From Paragorgia papillata (taxonomy: Eukaryota > Cnidaria > Anthozoa > Scleralcyonacea > Coralliidae): DNA of 64,000 nucleotides. The notes under the pieces were generated by a model. It made no database searches, was not told the origin of the DNA, and saw nothing but the letters and a program-made list of their open reading frames with translations. The translations under genes and the position numbers were made by a program. This document shows, piece after piece, positions 22,430 through 49,919 of the stretch (positions within the stretch are counted from its first letter, which is position 1; each line of letters begins with the position of its first letter). The stretch spans positions 1,948,501 to 2,012,500 of the forward strand of contig JAWNZC010000025.1 of assembly GCA_035771165.1 (NCBI GenBank), written 5' to 3'.

Positions 22430-25400
22430 TTAACGAACAAAAATTTTCCAAGAATCCCCTACCGACATTGGGGGATGTTTTAGATCACAAGACCATAAAT
22501 GCTTATCTGAATGAAAAACACGCCAAGACCAGTGTTTTGTGGAACTCCTGCCATCTATTGGATAAAAGAACAGGCGATCTTCTCGTCGGTACCATGTATG
22601 ATAGCCTGAACTGTGCCATGTGTTTCTGCCTAGGCTTCCCCAGTTGCTGCAATCTTGCGACATGTCGGAAGTATCGGAAGAAAGGCGTACAAAAGAGCCA
22701 CAAGCTTTTGGTCTAACATCGCTACGAGTGGTGAAAAAATCTATGACATTTTCTCCCAAAGGATTGATCTCCGTGGCAATATCGAAGACACTTCCCGGAA
22801 TTTTCTTGTGACAGAAGAACCTCACTTGTTTAAAGGCCATCTGACCTCTGAGGACTTTAAGAGCATATGCGGAGAGGCCAATTCGGTTGCTTTTGTAGTC
22901 ACTGATGTCTCGGTAATCGGTGGAGAGAGACCAGTTGAAACCTCGCGGGCTGTCAAGTATAAGGTTTGTTACTAGCGTCCAGCCTCCTAATAACAACAAC
23001 AAGCATATGATTTTGACTTCAGTTTGGTGTAGAAGTCATAGAGATCATATAAATACTAGAGGGGGCATTGGCGGGAAAATTTGGTAACCACATGGCAGCC
23101 GCCATTACCTATGATATTTCAGTCAATTGGTTGGCAAATGTACTAGACCCAGTCCTTTGCCAACCAACGCACATAATGTTTGCCTCCAAAAAAATCCAAG
23201 ATGGCGGCCTTCAATTGGTTACCCGCGGTTGACTGAAATTAAGATAGGATGCCCCCTCTAGTATTTATATGATCTCTATGGTAGAAGTGGCTTACAAACA
23301 CCTGGAATAGCCTAGAGGTTAAGTGGGGTAAGTGACGAAGGGGCTTCGCTCGAAACGTTAGACTCCTACGTTCAATATTTTCGGCAGTACTCAATGGATT
23401 TGTGTATACAAGAAAACTAGATGATTCTTAGTGCTTTGAGTAAACTTTTTCAAGTAATAGTGAAAGAAGCGAAGCCAATATACGAGCAGTGGTTTTTCAA
23501 AGACTTCAAATAGCACTCGTCCTTCAGACTCGCGCCGTTTTGATAGTATGGGGTGGAAAACGATTTTAGTCTGTTTTACTCGAGTATCTAATTGTTGTTG
23601 TAATCGCATGCATGGCTGATTATCTCGTGAATTATTAACGAGTTTGAGATCTATTTACCATCATTTGTTGTCATGTCGCAGTAAACTTTCATTGATCCTT
23701 TTTTATCAATTTCAACCCAGTATTCTCCATCGTTTACCATGTATCCTTTGTAATGCTGCCTAATATCGGCACACGACCGTCCAGGTAAGTGATACGTTCC
23801 TACCAGCAACCAAGCAGCGGTACGATTTTTTCCTCTCGCATCTAGACTCTGGTCGTTAAGCATCTTTTTCAACGAACGCAAGGATCTCAGAACAGTATCT
23901 ATAGAGAAAGCATTTTAACTCTTTTAGGCATTATTGAAAACAGTTGAAACAAATCAGCAAAGTTGGTAACAAGTTTTTTTTGGTAAACCCAAGTCAAGCA
24001 AGTCACGTCATGAGCCACAAAAAGTTTCAAAAGCAAACCGATATAATATGAAGATACAATCTACAGTGTGTTATTTAGACCCAAAGTATTCCAATAAAAC
24101 AACGTAATTGCACTTTTAAAGTTGCTAGTAAAAAGAACAAAGAGAAAAAAGTGTTGTGTTGAATATAAATATTGTATACTTTTGGTGGACGCAGTAAGAT
24201 GAAAGGTCGGTTAATAGTTGGATGAGTGACTAAGTATATAGTTTTCATGCATTTTGAACTCTGTCTAACGCCAGACCTTTCTAATTTGTCTATAACGCTA
24301 GACGAGTTTAACTGTCAAGGACAGTGGTTAGTGCACGTGCCTTTCACCTCTGCGAGCCGCGTTCGATTCCTGCACGGTGCAGTTATCTGATTAAAAAAAA
24401 TTCACCTTGGCCACACTTGTGAGAAGAGTGCTTCCAGTTTGACACAGGTTTCCTCCGGGTACTCCGGTTTCCTCCCGTAGTAACACTGGACCAATGAGGG
24501 TGGGCCCTTACTGGACCTCTGAGGATAACAGTTTAGATATATAACTGATATAAATAGAGTTATCCAGTATAAATAAGGTTAGTCTAGTTTAGTTCTCGGA
24601 TCGCAAGGCCAAGAAGCGAATTATACATACCTTTCTTCACTTCGCAGATATAAGGCTCTTTATAATGGCATGAAATATCACCCCATTTGTTGTTACGCAA
24701 CATCGCTACACACTCCTGGTTACCTCCATAGTTGTTAGGCTCACCTGGATTCCAGTTAAAATATTTCACCTTTTTGAAAGTGGGCAAGCGCCACGCGTTT
24801 CCACCTTTATGTAAACCAATCCAGTGGAGTGCATGTTTTGCATCGCGTTTAATAAATGTATTAAATAAAAATTTATTCACGCGAGCGCTGCTCACTATTG
24901 CCAAGTGACCACCGTAAGTGTTGCAGTCCTCGTTCGCGTCGTACCAAGTTGCGATTTTCGAAACTTTCAGATAACATGAACTGTCCAAGTTTTTCATAAT
25001 GGATGGACAGCCTTAAAGATAATACGTAAATTGTATTGAAAGTCTGACAGATTGGCAATGTACGGTATAAATGGTAGTTTTAAACAGACTGTCTTTGGGA
25101 AGGGGGGTGGGGGTGGGGGGTGGTTGGCTTTGAGAGAAGGGAAGGCATATAAATCGAGGCATCATAGATGCATGACATGCACAACTCAAGCTGTTAGCGC
25201 GCTGCATCTCACCGCTGAAGCCCGGTCGAATGGGGTTAGTGCTCGGATGGATAACCAACTTATTTCCATGTGAGTAGAGTTGTTGGTTAGTTCTGTACTG
25301 TGCTTTGAGGGGTTTTCACCGGGAAGAACCGAAAAACATTTGAAACAGGTCCAAAAGTTATCCCGCGTCGTATAATAATAATAATATATATAGGGGAGCT

Positions 25401-26342
25401 TAAGCAAATACAACGCGAACGTCAACAACGACGTCCTTAATACAATAGAATTTTCAACATACAACAAAGAAAATGAACAATTTTTAGTCCCAAGACTCAG
25501 AATCCTAACGCCGTCCCCGTTCTATATACAACGTTATTCAGATCATTTTCACCTCTTCAGGACGACGTTAACTCGTGAAACGGCGAAATCTTTTCGTTAA
25601 GTTTGACTTCAAACTATGCGACAAAATCCCCTTTTAGAACTCTAAAGCATTTGGATGTCAAAAAACATACTTTAAGTAAAATGGATTCGTGGTTTCAGCT
25701 GAGATACTGAACTTCACTTCACTTCAGATTGCCGTCGTCGTCTTAACTTGCTTAAAGCTCTCTAAAGCCCTAATCAAACGAGAACGCAAGTCATCGCAAG
25801 TTGGCAGTCACGCTATCTCAGCCAGCCGCTCTGAATAGTTTCCCGAAAATATTATGTACCGTGACAAAGTTAAAACTTGTTTAAAACACTCATGAAACCT
25901 TTATTTTGTTAATTTGGGTGTTCGAACGACCGCCACAGAAATTCTGACTGCCAACTTGCGATGACTTGCGTTCTCGTTTGATTACGGCTTAATATGTTTA
26001 ATAGAACGGTATTGCAGTAGTATATTATATAAAGCATTAATTACAGCGCCAAAATAGACTTTAAATAGACATAATGACTTTAAAGTTGCGTTTTACACTA
26101 GCGTAGAGTTTCGTATTGAACAAGAGACAAGAGTTACGAGAGATGAACCTGTCGTTATGTAACTATAAATATAATATATATAGTCAGATACCGAACACTA
26201 TACAGCACTTCTTCGGTTCCGAGTGACAATAAAAAACGTTAACATTAACATTAATGTGATTAAACTTACCCGATGCCTCTCCAGCTACGTGTTTATTGAC
26301 AAGCAAGTGAGAAAGAAACATAACGGTAGCAAGGGAAATCAT
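22430..26342 (-). CDS. Secreted C-type lectin / fibrinogen-like protein, four exons
   Basis: Exons 26342-26270, 25011-24631, 23898-23659 and 22986-22430 join at GT-AG sites, all in phase 1 (1251 nt, 416 residues plus stop). Exon 1 encodes a hydrophobic signal peptide (MISLATVMFLSHLLV). Exon 2 is a complete C-type lectin domain (about 26-148) with paired Cys, WIGL (88-91), the mannose-type Ca site EPN (115-117) and WGD (134-136, usually WND). Exon 3 carries a basic linker, then SCADI (193-197) and KVYCDMTT (222-229), the start of a fibrinogen-like segment. Exon 4 continues GGWTLV and then departs from fibrinogen into a Cys-containing domain (VRFFCHKK, ACGSFVRL, DCSNWG, WSCD, DSWKIFVR). I associate that domain with cnidarian extracellular and skeletal-matrix-type proteins; this attribution is from memory. 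Likely a secreted glycan-binding protein. Confidence 0.85.
23037..23280. mobile_element. hAT-like MITE in lectin intron 3
   Basis: Inverted termini of about 31 bp begin CATAGAGATCATATAAATAC. An exact 8-bp target duplication, GTAGAAGT, lies at 23029-23036 and 23281-23288. 244 bp, no ORF. Eight-bp duplications are typical of hAT elements. Confidence 0.85.
24305..24560 (+). mobile_element. tRNA-derived SINE in lectin intron 2
   Basis: The head has box A-like GTGGTTAGTGCACG and box B-like CGTTCGATTCC, about 40 bp apart. The body contains the widespread invertebrate SINE string CCGGGTACTCCGGTTTCC. The tail has short GATATAA repeats. It lies in intron 2, antisense to the lectin gene. Confidence 0.7.
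25190..25335 (+). mobile_element. 5S-rRNA-derived SINE fragment, upstream of lectin exon 2
   Basis: GGGGTTAGTGCTCGGATGG matches the 3' internal-promoter side of 5S rRNA. It continues into GTGAGTAGAGTTG and GGTTTTCACCGGG, which are shared with 47620-47870. Confidence 0.55.
25767..25989. mobile_element. MITE in lectin intron 1
   Basis: Inverted arms of about 45 bp (inner part AATCAAACGAGAACGCAAGT) lie at 25767-25812 and 25944-25989. No ORF and no clear target duplication. Confidence 0.7.
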
Positions 26343-27382
26343 TTTTCAGCTGAAAATCAAGAGCGTCTTTCCTTCTATCGAGAGTGATATGAAAATGATT
26401 CCTCATACTGTTTTCCTTTTCTTAAGACGTTGTCTCCAACGTTTAGTTCGGGTACTAAACATGAAAATTCTTGTTTCCTAAGTGAGTGGGCCGACGTTGT
26501 TATCTGTGAATGTGATGCATTTCCTTTAATATACCTTTGCTGATTAAGAGGAGATTTTTTAGATTATCGAGAAATTTTCGTCAAAAACGCTCAAAACTTT
26601 GTAACCAGGCTTTGTCCATACAATTGGGATAAATATCCGGGGTTAAAAACCCCGTATTCAAGGAGTGGAGATATTTTAGGAAATTCAGAGGAAAATTCCC
26701 TTGAAGAAACAAAACAAAATACTCAGAAAACAGAGAACTCTGATAGGGTAAGTACTTCTTGTGTGTTATGTAAATTTCTAGTGTAAAACGTGTTGCCATC
26801 TTATTTAAAATTCTACGAAGGCTATAATTTATGAAGGCTGACCATTGTCATACGCTGCCGACATGCCAGCGAACTTGTTAAGTGAAATTGGAAAACATTA
26901 TCTAGTAGCGATATACGTTGTTTTTAAACATAAAGCAGACTGTGAGGAAATAACAGCGATGACAAAGCTACATTTTGCATACACGGGAAGACGGCAGGGT
27001 GGACTAAAGAGAGCGCGAAACAACTTAGTGCTTGGCAGTTGCTAGATAGTCGAGTAATCTTGAAAAACCCAAGAATTTAAATAAACTTGCCAAAGTAAAA
27101 AATAAGCGTTTGTTATACACTAAAAAGCTTACACAAGTTCTTTATTTTTTTTGTGTCTAGACAGTTAGCAACACCAGTTAAAAAGAAGAAAATGGGCACA
27201 TTTAATAATTCTATAAGAAGAAATTTATAAATTGTATATTATTTATAATTATTTTACTTGTACATGCACTACATCAGTAGTATAAAAATGATTAAAGAAG
27301 CATGTTTGAATTGTATAGAAATAATTTAATAGAAAATCAACAGGCCATGTTTCAAAACTGTATTGACCCACCTTGATTCTTA
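26343..27382. other. Gene-free region upstream of the lectin gene
   Basis: Presumed promoter side of the lectin gene. A 29-bp block at 26546-26574 occurs in inverted orientation at 29765-29793. A 56-codon ATG ORF ending at 27045 has no recognisable features. Confidence 0.4.
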
Positions 27383-27634
27383 TGCACGAATCAGTGTTAA
27401 GCCCGAGGGGGGGGGGGGGGGGGGGGGGCAGGCTGGGCAAAGGTGGGGGATTTGGTAAATGTCTGTATCCCCACCCTACGACATTTGCTCTTGAATCGTG
27501 ACCCCAGGGTGGAGATGGGAAATCATAATTCTCAGCCCCAGGGTTGTGCTTTTGAACACTTCATTTAAAAAAAATCCCCCACCTTTTGTACAGCCTCCCC
27601 CCCCCCCTCGGGCTTAACACTGATTTGTGCATTA
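27383..27634. mobile_element. Foldback element with G/C homopolymer arms
   Basis: CAGTGTTAAGCCCGAGGG plus a G-run (about 27407-27428) on the left mirrors a C-run plus CTCGGGCTTAACACTG on the right. The middle has further inverted GGGTGG/CCACCC-type pairs. Confidence 0.6.
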
Positions 27635-30487
27635 CTACCATTACAATATGATGTGTTCCCCTCCTTCCCTGACCCTATAGACAGTAAGTTGTGGTCAAGC
27701 CACAAAAGCACAAAAGTTGGCAGATTCAACATTCTGGTTGTTGGGGGAAGCTGGGAAACAAATTTGTTTAGGTATAAACTGGGCAAAACAAATACCACCA
27801 CTCCAATAGCTGATAATTGATAAACATGTTTACAATAGTAATGTGTAAGCTGAATAAGTACACTCACAAAAATCCAATATCACAAAGCTGATACAATTTT
27901 TTTTTCACATATTACTTCAAGTTTATGTACATGCTGATCGATTACTAATTATTACTGTACAAGACTAGCTCCCAAATCCAGTTACAGCCAGTATACTGTA
28001 TACGTACTCCATAAATATTGGCAGTTTGGACATATTGGTCAGAGTTAGGCATAGCCACAAAAATCTAAAAAAGCAAATTAATATATTGAATTTAAATGAA
28101 GTGAACAATTTATAAAAAAAAATCATTTTAAAGCCCAGGCTTTTTTAGTCATGTTACCCATCCCCAGTCCCATAAGTTACATAAAATAGTTAAACTTATA
28201 TCTGATTATATACCGTATATATAGTTTATAATTATATATTCATTTAAACAGCAAGCTGGGAAACCTTAATTCTTATACCAGCTGAGATCTCACCTTTTCA
28301 AAGTAATTTGCTTAGCTCGAGTCACTTAATTGCCTTCATATAAACATGCCCTTTATTTCTTAGACCTTTCCTATTGATAACCACTGCAGCCTTACATATA
28401 TGTTTCTTTGCACAGTACTACAGTAGTATGAATTGATTACTACGACATTCATCTACTGCACATGTTTTCCAATGTTTCTATAATCTTTGCTTTAGAAATA
28501 AAACCTCGCATTGCCACCTTAATCAAATTACAGTCTACAAAACAGATAAGAGTACAAAAATGCTCAAATTCTGCGAGGACCATCCACCTAAAATTTCTTT
28601 AAATCATTTTTATTTTGGAGAGTAGTAATTAAACTAGAAGATAAAGTATACCATGTGGTGTGCCAATTCAATTTAAGAGTTATTTTTACATTTTAGTAAT
28701 GCCCACAAACATTTTTTGGCCCATTTGGCAAGAACTGGCAACTTTTCATTATAAAAAACCCTGATAATTATTTTTCTGGATTTTCTATTAGATTTTGGCT
28801 GACATTCTATTAATACTTGCTTTTAAAACTACATAGTAAGCAAACCTTTAAAGGTTTAGTCATTAATTAAAATATTTTATAACCAAGAAAGCAATAGGTG
28901 TCCATTTTAAAATAAAATGATGAAAATGCAAAAACTGTAATATTTACTTAAAAAATATTGCGAGGACCATCCGCTTATTTTTTTTTAAAACAACGATGGT
29001 TTTAAACCTCGCCGTTCGAATGTAACGTACCATAAGGTTCACGGTGTGCCAATTAGTTTTAAGGTTAAAATATCTAATATTTCTGAATATCTCTACTTGG
29101 TTAGTTGGTACGAATTTATGGCATACAATAACAAAGTTTCAAGACTAAAAATAAACGTTAATCGTCAAAAAACTCCTCAATACATGCATTGATTCAGGCT
29201 TATTCTGGAATATGACAACCCTTCTTCACAAACAATACAGCATTATTGAGATCAACATCAATTTCAAAGTGAATCTGAACAAAACATTGTTGGAACCACC
29301 AAAATTTTGGTTTTCAAAGTCAACACCACATGTCTATCACTTGAATGGGCGAAAAGGTTAATTATGTGCGACTAATATCAAACTGATGCAGGTACGACAC
29401 AAAGCTTACTAATATATGTTCTTACCCATATAATTTTTTTTAAGAAATCTAATCATCTAGTAACACAAATAAATAAGTGAAATATTCTTACCTGTGTGCC
29501 TTCTGCTGTCGAACATAACCCCATAAAATCTAATGAAGCACGTTGTTGCCGTTAAAAGCGCCGTGTGAAGATGTTGCAACCAACTTCCAGTGGACGAAAT
29601 TGTATTGAAGACAACATTTTCAAGTATTACATGTAACAATGAGTGAGTTTTTATTAGATCAATAAGCAAAAAATCCAACAAATTACAGCGTTCACCGCCA
29701 TGTTCCAAAAAAGAACAGAATTCACTGTTTTTTCGCAAAGGATCACGGTATTTTTGAGCGCCAGTTTCTCGATAATCTAAAAAATCTCCTCTTAAAATTA
29801 TATAGTATATTAGCAAGGAATTTTATATATAACAGTACACAAAATGGTTTTGAATCTATTTTTGACTGATAATTATAGTATTAAATTTTATAAAAAACTT
29901 TATTTGAATTGGCCGTTACCTTATAGAATGTATATGATAGAATTTCTGGCGCAAAATGTTTGTTTAATGTTATGTTTAAAAAGACTCGCATGGAATGTCT
30001 TTATTCCATGTTAAGATCAGGGACCTTGACCCTTTACTGGGTATTAGTTCAAATATCACGCGGTTTTCTTTATTCATAAGTCTTTATCTCCCACACAAAC
30101 TGAATTCAATTCAATTGCTCATTATAAATGCACGGTCTTTATCTGTAGAAAGCCCAGGAAATATACAGATAAAGACAAAACCTTGTGAAATTTGGCTTAA
30201 TGCTTCGGTTCTCGGTCATTAACTTACTTGTTGCATTTAGCAACTTATTAATTTTACTCTGTCTAACGCCAGGCTGGTATAATCTCTTCGGTAAAGGCTT
30301 AAGCGAACGTCAACGACGACCTCCTTCATAGGATATAGTTGAATATTTTTTTTAAAAATAAGACAACGATGTTGTTCCAAGAGTAATACCAGCACCAACC
30401 CGAATATACCAGGCACTTGAGTTCAACTCTGTTTGGTGCCATAGGTGGCCAAGGCTAAGTAATCTAGCCGTAAGCAATGAGCAAAGC
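27635..30487. other. Gene-poor AT-rich spacer
   Basis: No confident gene. Two related blocks start GCGAGGACCATCC (about 28575 and 28962) and both continue to a GGTGTGCCAATT string about 80-90 bp later. A 29-bp block at 29765-29793 is the inverse of 26546-26574. A minus-strand open stretch (29816-29491) ends at a good donor (GTAAGA at 29490-29485) but no partner exon was found. A block near 30296-30410 resembles 25395-25510. Confidence 0.4.
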
Positions 30488-30617
30488 AACATAGCAAGCA
30501 ATTGAGCAATCCCGACTTCGGGGCAAGCAATTGAGCAATCCCGACGTTCGGGGCAAGCAATTGAGCAATCCCGACTTCGGAGCAAGCAATTGAGCAATCC
30601 CGACTTCGGGACAAGAT
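30488..30617. repeat. About 30-bp minisatellite, four copies
   Basis: The unit contains GCAAGCAATTGAGCAATCCC followed by GACTTCGGG. One copy has an extra G. The CCCGA-CTT-CGGG segment can form a small hairpin in each unit. Confidence 0.9.
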
Positions 30618-30743
30618 TGTAAGCAGTAAGAGGTCACCATGACAACTCTGCCAAGGCAGACCTCCCGGCACGTGTCACACTGAGAAATCAGTGGAATATG
30701 TATTATGTTAACACGAGTCTATAACTTTACTTACCTGAAAAGG

Positions 30744-30767
30744 GTGGGGGAAGAGGGGGGGGGGGGG

Positions 30768-30800
<33 letters not shown>

Positions 30801-30821
30801 GGGGGGGGGGGGGGGGGGGGA
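30744..30821. repeat. Long poly-G tract
   Basis: About 75 bp of nearly pure G with three interruptions on the plus strand. It could form G-quadruplex structures. Its length in the assembly is likely unreliable. Confidence 0.95.
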
Positions 30822-31315
30822 GAACAAGCGACAATCCAAAATACAAAGACACGAGAGCTGAGCAACAGGCTAGCAAGCAAAGCCAGCAAAGATAGCAGCA
30901 ACGCTACAGACACAAGCCCCGCCAAATGGGAACCGTGCGTGTGCGCCCCTGGGCCTCCTCAAGACCTTGGGACTCCCCAAGATCGTAAGGGGTAGTCCGC
31001 TGGCTAACTACATCGGCAGTTAACTTTGCTTAAATTAAATTTAACCACATAATAACCCCGTCGTGCAACAGGTGTCGATTTTAATTTGATTGGGCGACGG
31101 CGAACCACGAATGTTTCCTTATATGGTAACATGGTCCACATATTGTAATTGTTGCCGCTAAACTTTAGATCTCCATCCGAGCCTCAGTAGCTCAATTTTT
31201 TAATAGTTAGAGCATTTTTTCTGAAACATTTTCTGAGTATTTGAGTTAGACAAACGTCTACCAAACGTTCGTTAGGTTACACTAAACTGGCACATCTACC
31301 ATATATATATATATA

Positions 31316-31373
31316 GTTCAATCTACAGACACGGTGTTTCGCTGTACAACAGCTCATCAGTGTAGCTTGGAAC
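31316..31373 (-). ncRNA. Type I hammerhead ribozyme-like fold
   Basis: On the minus strand, stem I strand CUACA (31365-31361) precedes CUGAUGA (31360-31354). Stem II is five perfect pairs, GCUGU and ACAGC, with loop UGU (31353-31341). GAA follows, then a 3-bp stem III (ACA/UGU with loop CCG), C at the cleavage position in the preferred GUC triplet, and the closing strand UGUAG (31327-31323). An outer GUUC/GAAC pairing extends stem I after an internal loop, as in natural type I hammerheads. Every conserved core position I know is present. The short stem III resembles hammerheads of Penelope-like elements, SINE-type satellites and animal retrozymes. No reverse transcriptase is seen nearby. Confidence 0.75.
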
Positions 31374-31374
31374 A

Positions 31375-31461
31375 ATCTGAATGAATTTCACCAATTACTT
31401 ATACACATGCGATCGTCGGTGACAGCTGCATGTGGGACAGCATCGGTGAAATACATTCAGA
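31375..31461. repeat. Inverted repeat beside the hammerhead
   Basis: ATCTGAATGAATTTCACC (31375-31392) is mirrored by GGTGAAATACATTCAGAT (31444-31461), one mismatch. It may be part of the same small element as the hammerhead. Confidence 0.6.
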
Positions 31462-32411
31462 TAGCGTGAAGTGCGCATGGGCCCAGAGTGCTCAAACTTC
31501 CACAAGGGTAGTCGTTTACAATAGACCACAGAGTGCTCGATACTTTTGAAGGTAGAGCAAGATAGATTTTATTAAATAAAAAATATATATATATTAGAGT
31601 TAGGATGCTAAGTGTATGATTGAGTCGTGTTGATTGTGTAACATCATGGATTATAAGACAAAAAGCCTGAGGGGGCATCTTTAGAACATTCTACATTACA
31701 ATACATTACAATACATTAATACAACGCATAAATCAAGCACAAATGGTGTTCCTGCTATCTGATCGTATTTTCAGCAAATTTGTCAGCATAATTCTATGTA
31801 TATAGGTCGCTGTTATACGTTTAACTTTCGAGTGCTGTCCAAAGTATAAAGATACCAGAAAGAGTATGTTTTACATAATTCGTTCTTTTATAAGCCTTAT
31901 GAAGTTGTGCTGCATTTCTTGTGTTATGTTGATGAATTTGATTATTTTTAGCGCTAAAAACGTCGCGTCAAAAACTTCGCTTACTATCGATTCCGCGCAA
32001 CTCACAGGTGTAAAATATAGGCTCTCTAATCTGTTTAGAAGTGTCGGTTTGTGTTAGCAGTTTCAATAAGCTACATGCAAGTAGGATTGTAGCGCAGCAA
32101 ATATACTCCCCGGTATATTCCATATAGATGACAGCATTAAAAGACAGACAATTTTTTTTTGTAAAATAACAGTCTATATATTTCATTCGTAGACAATGCA
32201 AATTCTTCTACAAAACAATTCTCTCTATTATCAATATATTACATATTAAATACAGATCATTATCCTGCCTGGAAAATTGACCGTCTTTTCATTTAGATCC
32301 AAGACCTTTCCAAACTTGGTCTAATTAAAAACACGAAGCTACCACAGTCTAGAATGGCCAGTGATGTTTGGCGTTGGACATGCGCGAATCGCAGCGTATT
32401 TGAATGTACTG
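31462..32411. other. 3' flank of DHX38, no gene seen
   Basis: AT-rich sequence with an AT microsatellite near 31579-31596 and an ATACATTACA repeat near 31691-31722. Confidence 0.4.
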
Positions 32412-48793
<16,382 letters not shown>

Positions 48794-49919
48794 TGATATT
48801 TGAAGTTTTTAATACGGACTATAAACGGAGTATTCTCAAGTTTTCGGAGATTCGATGAGCGATCGGACGAAGAAAAATAAGATCACTTCTACCAAGATCC
48901 AAAATAAACAGGGTGAATGCCAATTTAAGAACTTTTATTCAGCCATAAAAACGGTATCAATGCGTAGTATAAAAGCTTCTGAATTTTGTTGTTTATCCGC
49001 CATCTTGTCGCAACATTTCAGAGATGCCCTGGGAACGAGTTGGCGCCGCACGCACAAGGCCCGCACCTTCCCGCACGTAGGTCGCTTATGGCCCGCACAA
49101 GCCCCGCACGCCCGCACAATAAACAAATATATTTCTGTAACTTCGGCCACCGTTGATTAACAAAGTAAACAAAAATATGCAACGGTACAGGAACACTAAC
49201 ACAGCTAGAGTTAATTACGTTAGAGACCTATAGCTTAAATTACAATATTAAAATAAGTTAGTATGTTTAAATATATAACTGATTATGGTAATAATAATCA
49301 CAATAATAATAATCATATTGATGAAGATGATGATAATAATAATTTTAAAAATTTTAAAGTCAATAACAAGAGTAATCTCGGCGCGAGACGAGAATGCGTG
49401 TTTTGGTCGAGATCCCGCGTGCACAACCTGATCGTGCAAGTCGCGCGTGTTATCGGAAACACTCGGAAATGGCCGTACCCCTGGATTTGCCCGGGAAATT
49501 TAAAGTCCGTGGAGAAGAACCAATATGGTGGAAGAAATATGTAACAAACTCTTTCATTTAATCAAGAAAAATCCCTTCCATCCTTGGGTTTTAGTTCTTT
49601 ATCTAAGTCCTCCAAGATTTGTTAATTGCTAAGCTATTACATGAACGCAATATTTGTGTTTCTTCGACAATATAATCGACGAGAGGACAAAGGTAAGATG
49701 TCTGACTGTCTGTCTGAAATGTCACCTTGACCATTTTCAATTTCTTTCAGTACTGTTCGAACTACTGTAGTTATTTTTCCCAATCGCGAGAGCTTGGGCC
49801 ATTGAAGTAAAGAGTGTTTTCTTTTCTAGTTTGTTTCTACGATTTTTATCAAGCCGGTTAATGAAAGAAACATGTTCGAAGAGACAATGCTTCCAGGATA
49901 CAGTATCTCGGTGAGTTAT
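48794..49919. other. Upstream region of DHX38, no gene called
   Basis: Probable promoter side of DHX38. It includes GCCATCTTG at about 49000 (a YY1-type string) and a CCCGCAC-rich stretch (49050-49120), then an ATAATAATC run (about 49290-49340). Short plus-strand ORFs occur near 49466-49550. An 81-nt open segment at 49830-49910 is bounded by AG and GTGAGT, but no consistent gene model could be joined. Confidence 0.4.

Noticed and set aside
22378..22975. Two overlapping plus-strand ORFs (22378-22716 and 22655-22975) that look like one frameshifted gene
   Set aside because: They are antisense shadows of lectin exon 4, whose minus-strand frame is uninterrupted, has proper splice phase and conserved extracellular motifs.
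24305..24380. Possible tRNA gene
   Set aside because: Box A and B-like strings are present but no full cloverleaf, and a SINE body follows directly.
26875..27045. Short plus-strand ORF starting at an internal ATG
   Set aside because: 56 codons without features; expected by chance in a gene-free region.
29457..29816. Minus-strand ORF of 119 codons ending at a good splice donor
   Set aside because: No recognisable domain, no ATG-supported start of a conserved protein and no partner exon; kept only as a note.
30488..30617. Regular 30-bp repeats considered as a CRISPR array
   Set aside because: Units are contiguous without spacers and the DNA is eukaryotic.
49830..49910. Possible exon of exactly 27 codons between AG and GTGAGT
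   Set aside because: No upstream or downstream exon could be joined in phase and the encoded peptide is not recognised; the next sequence is a transposon nest.
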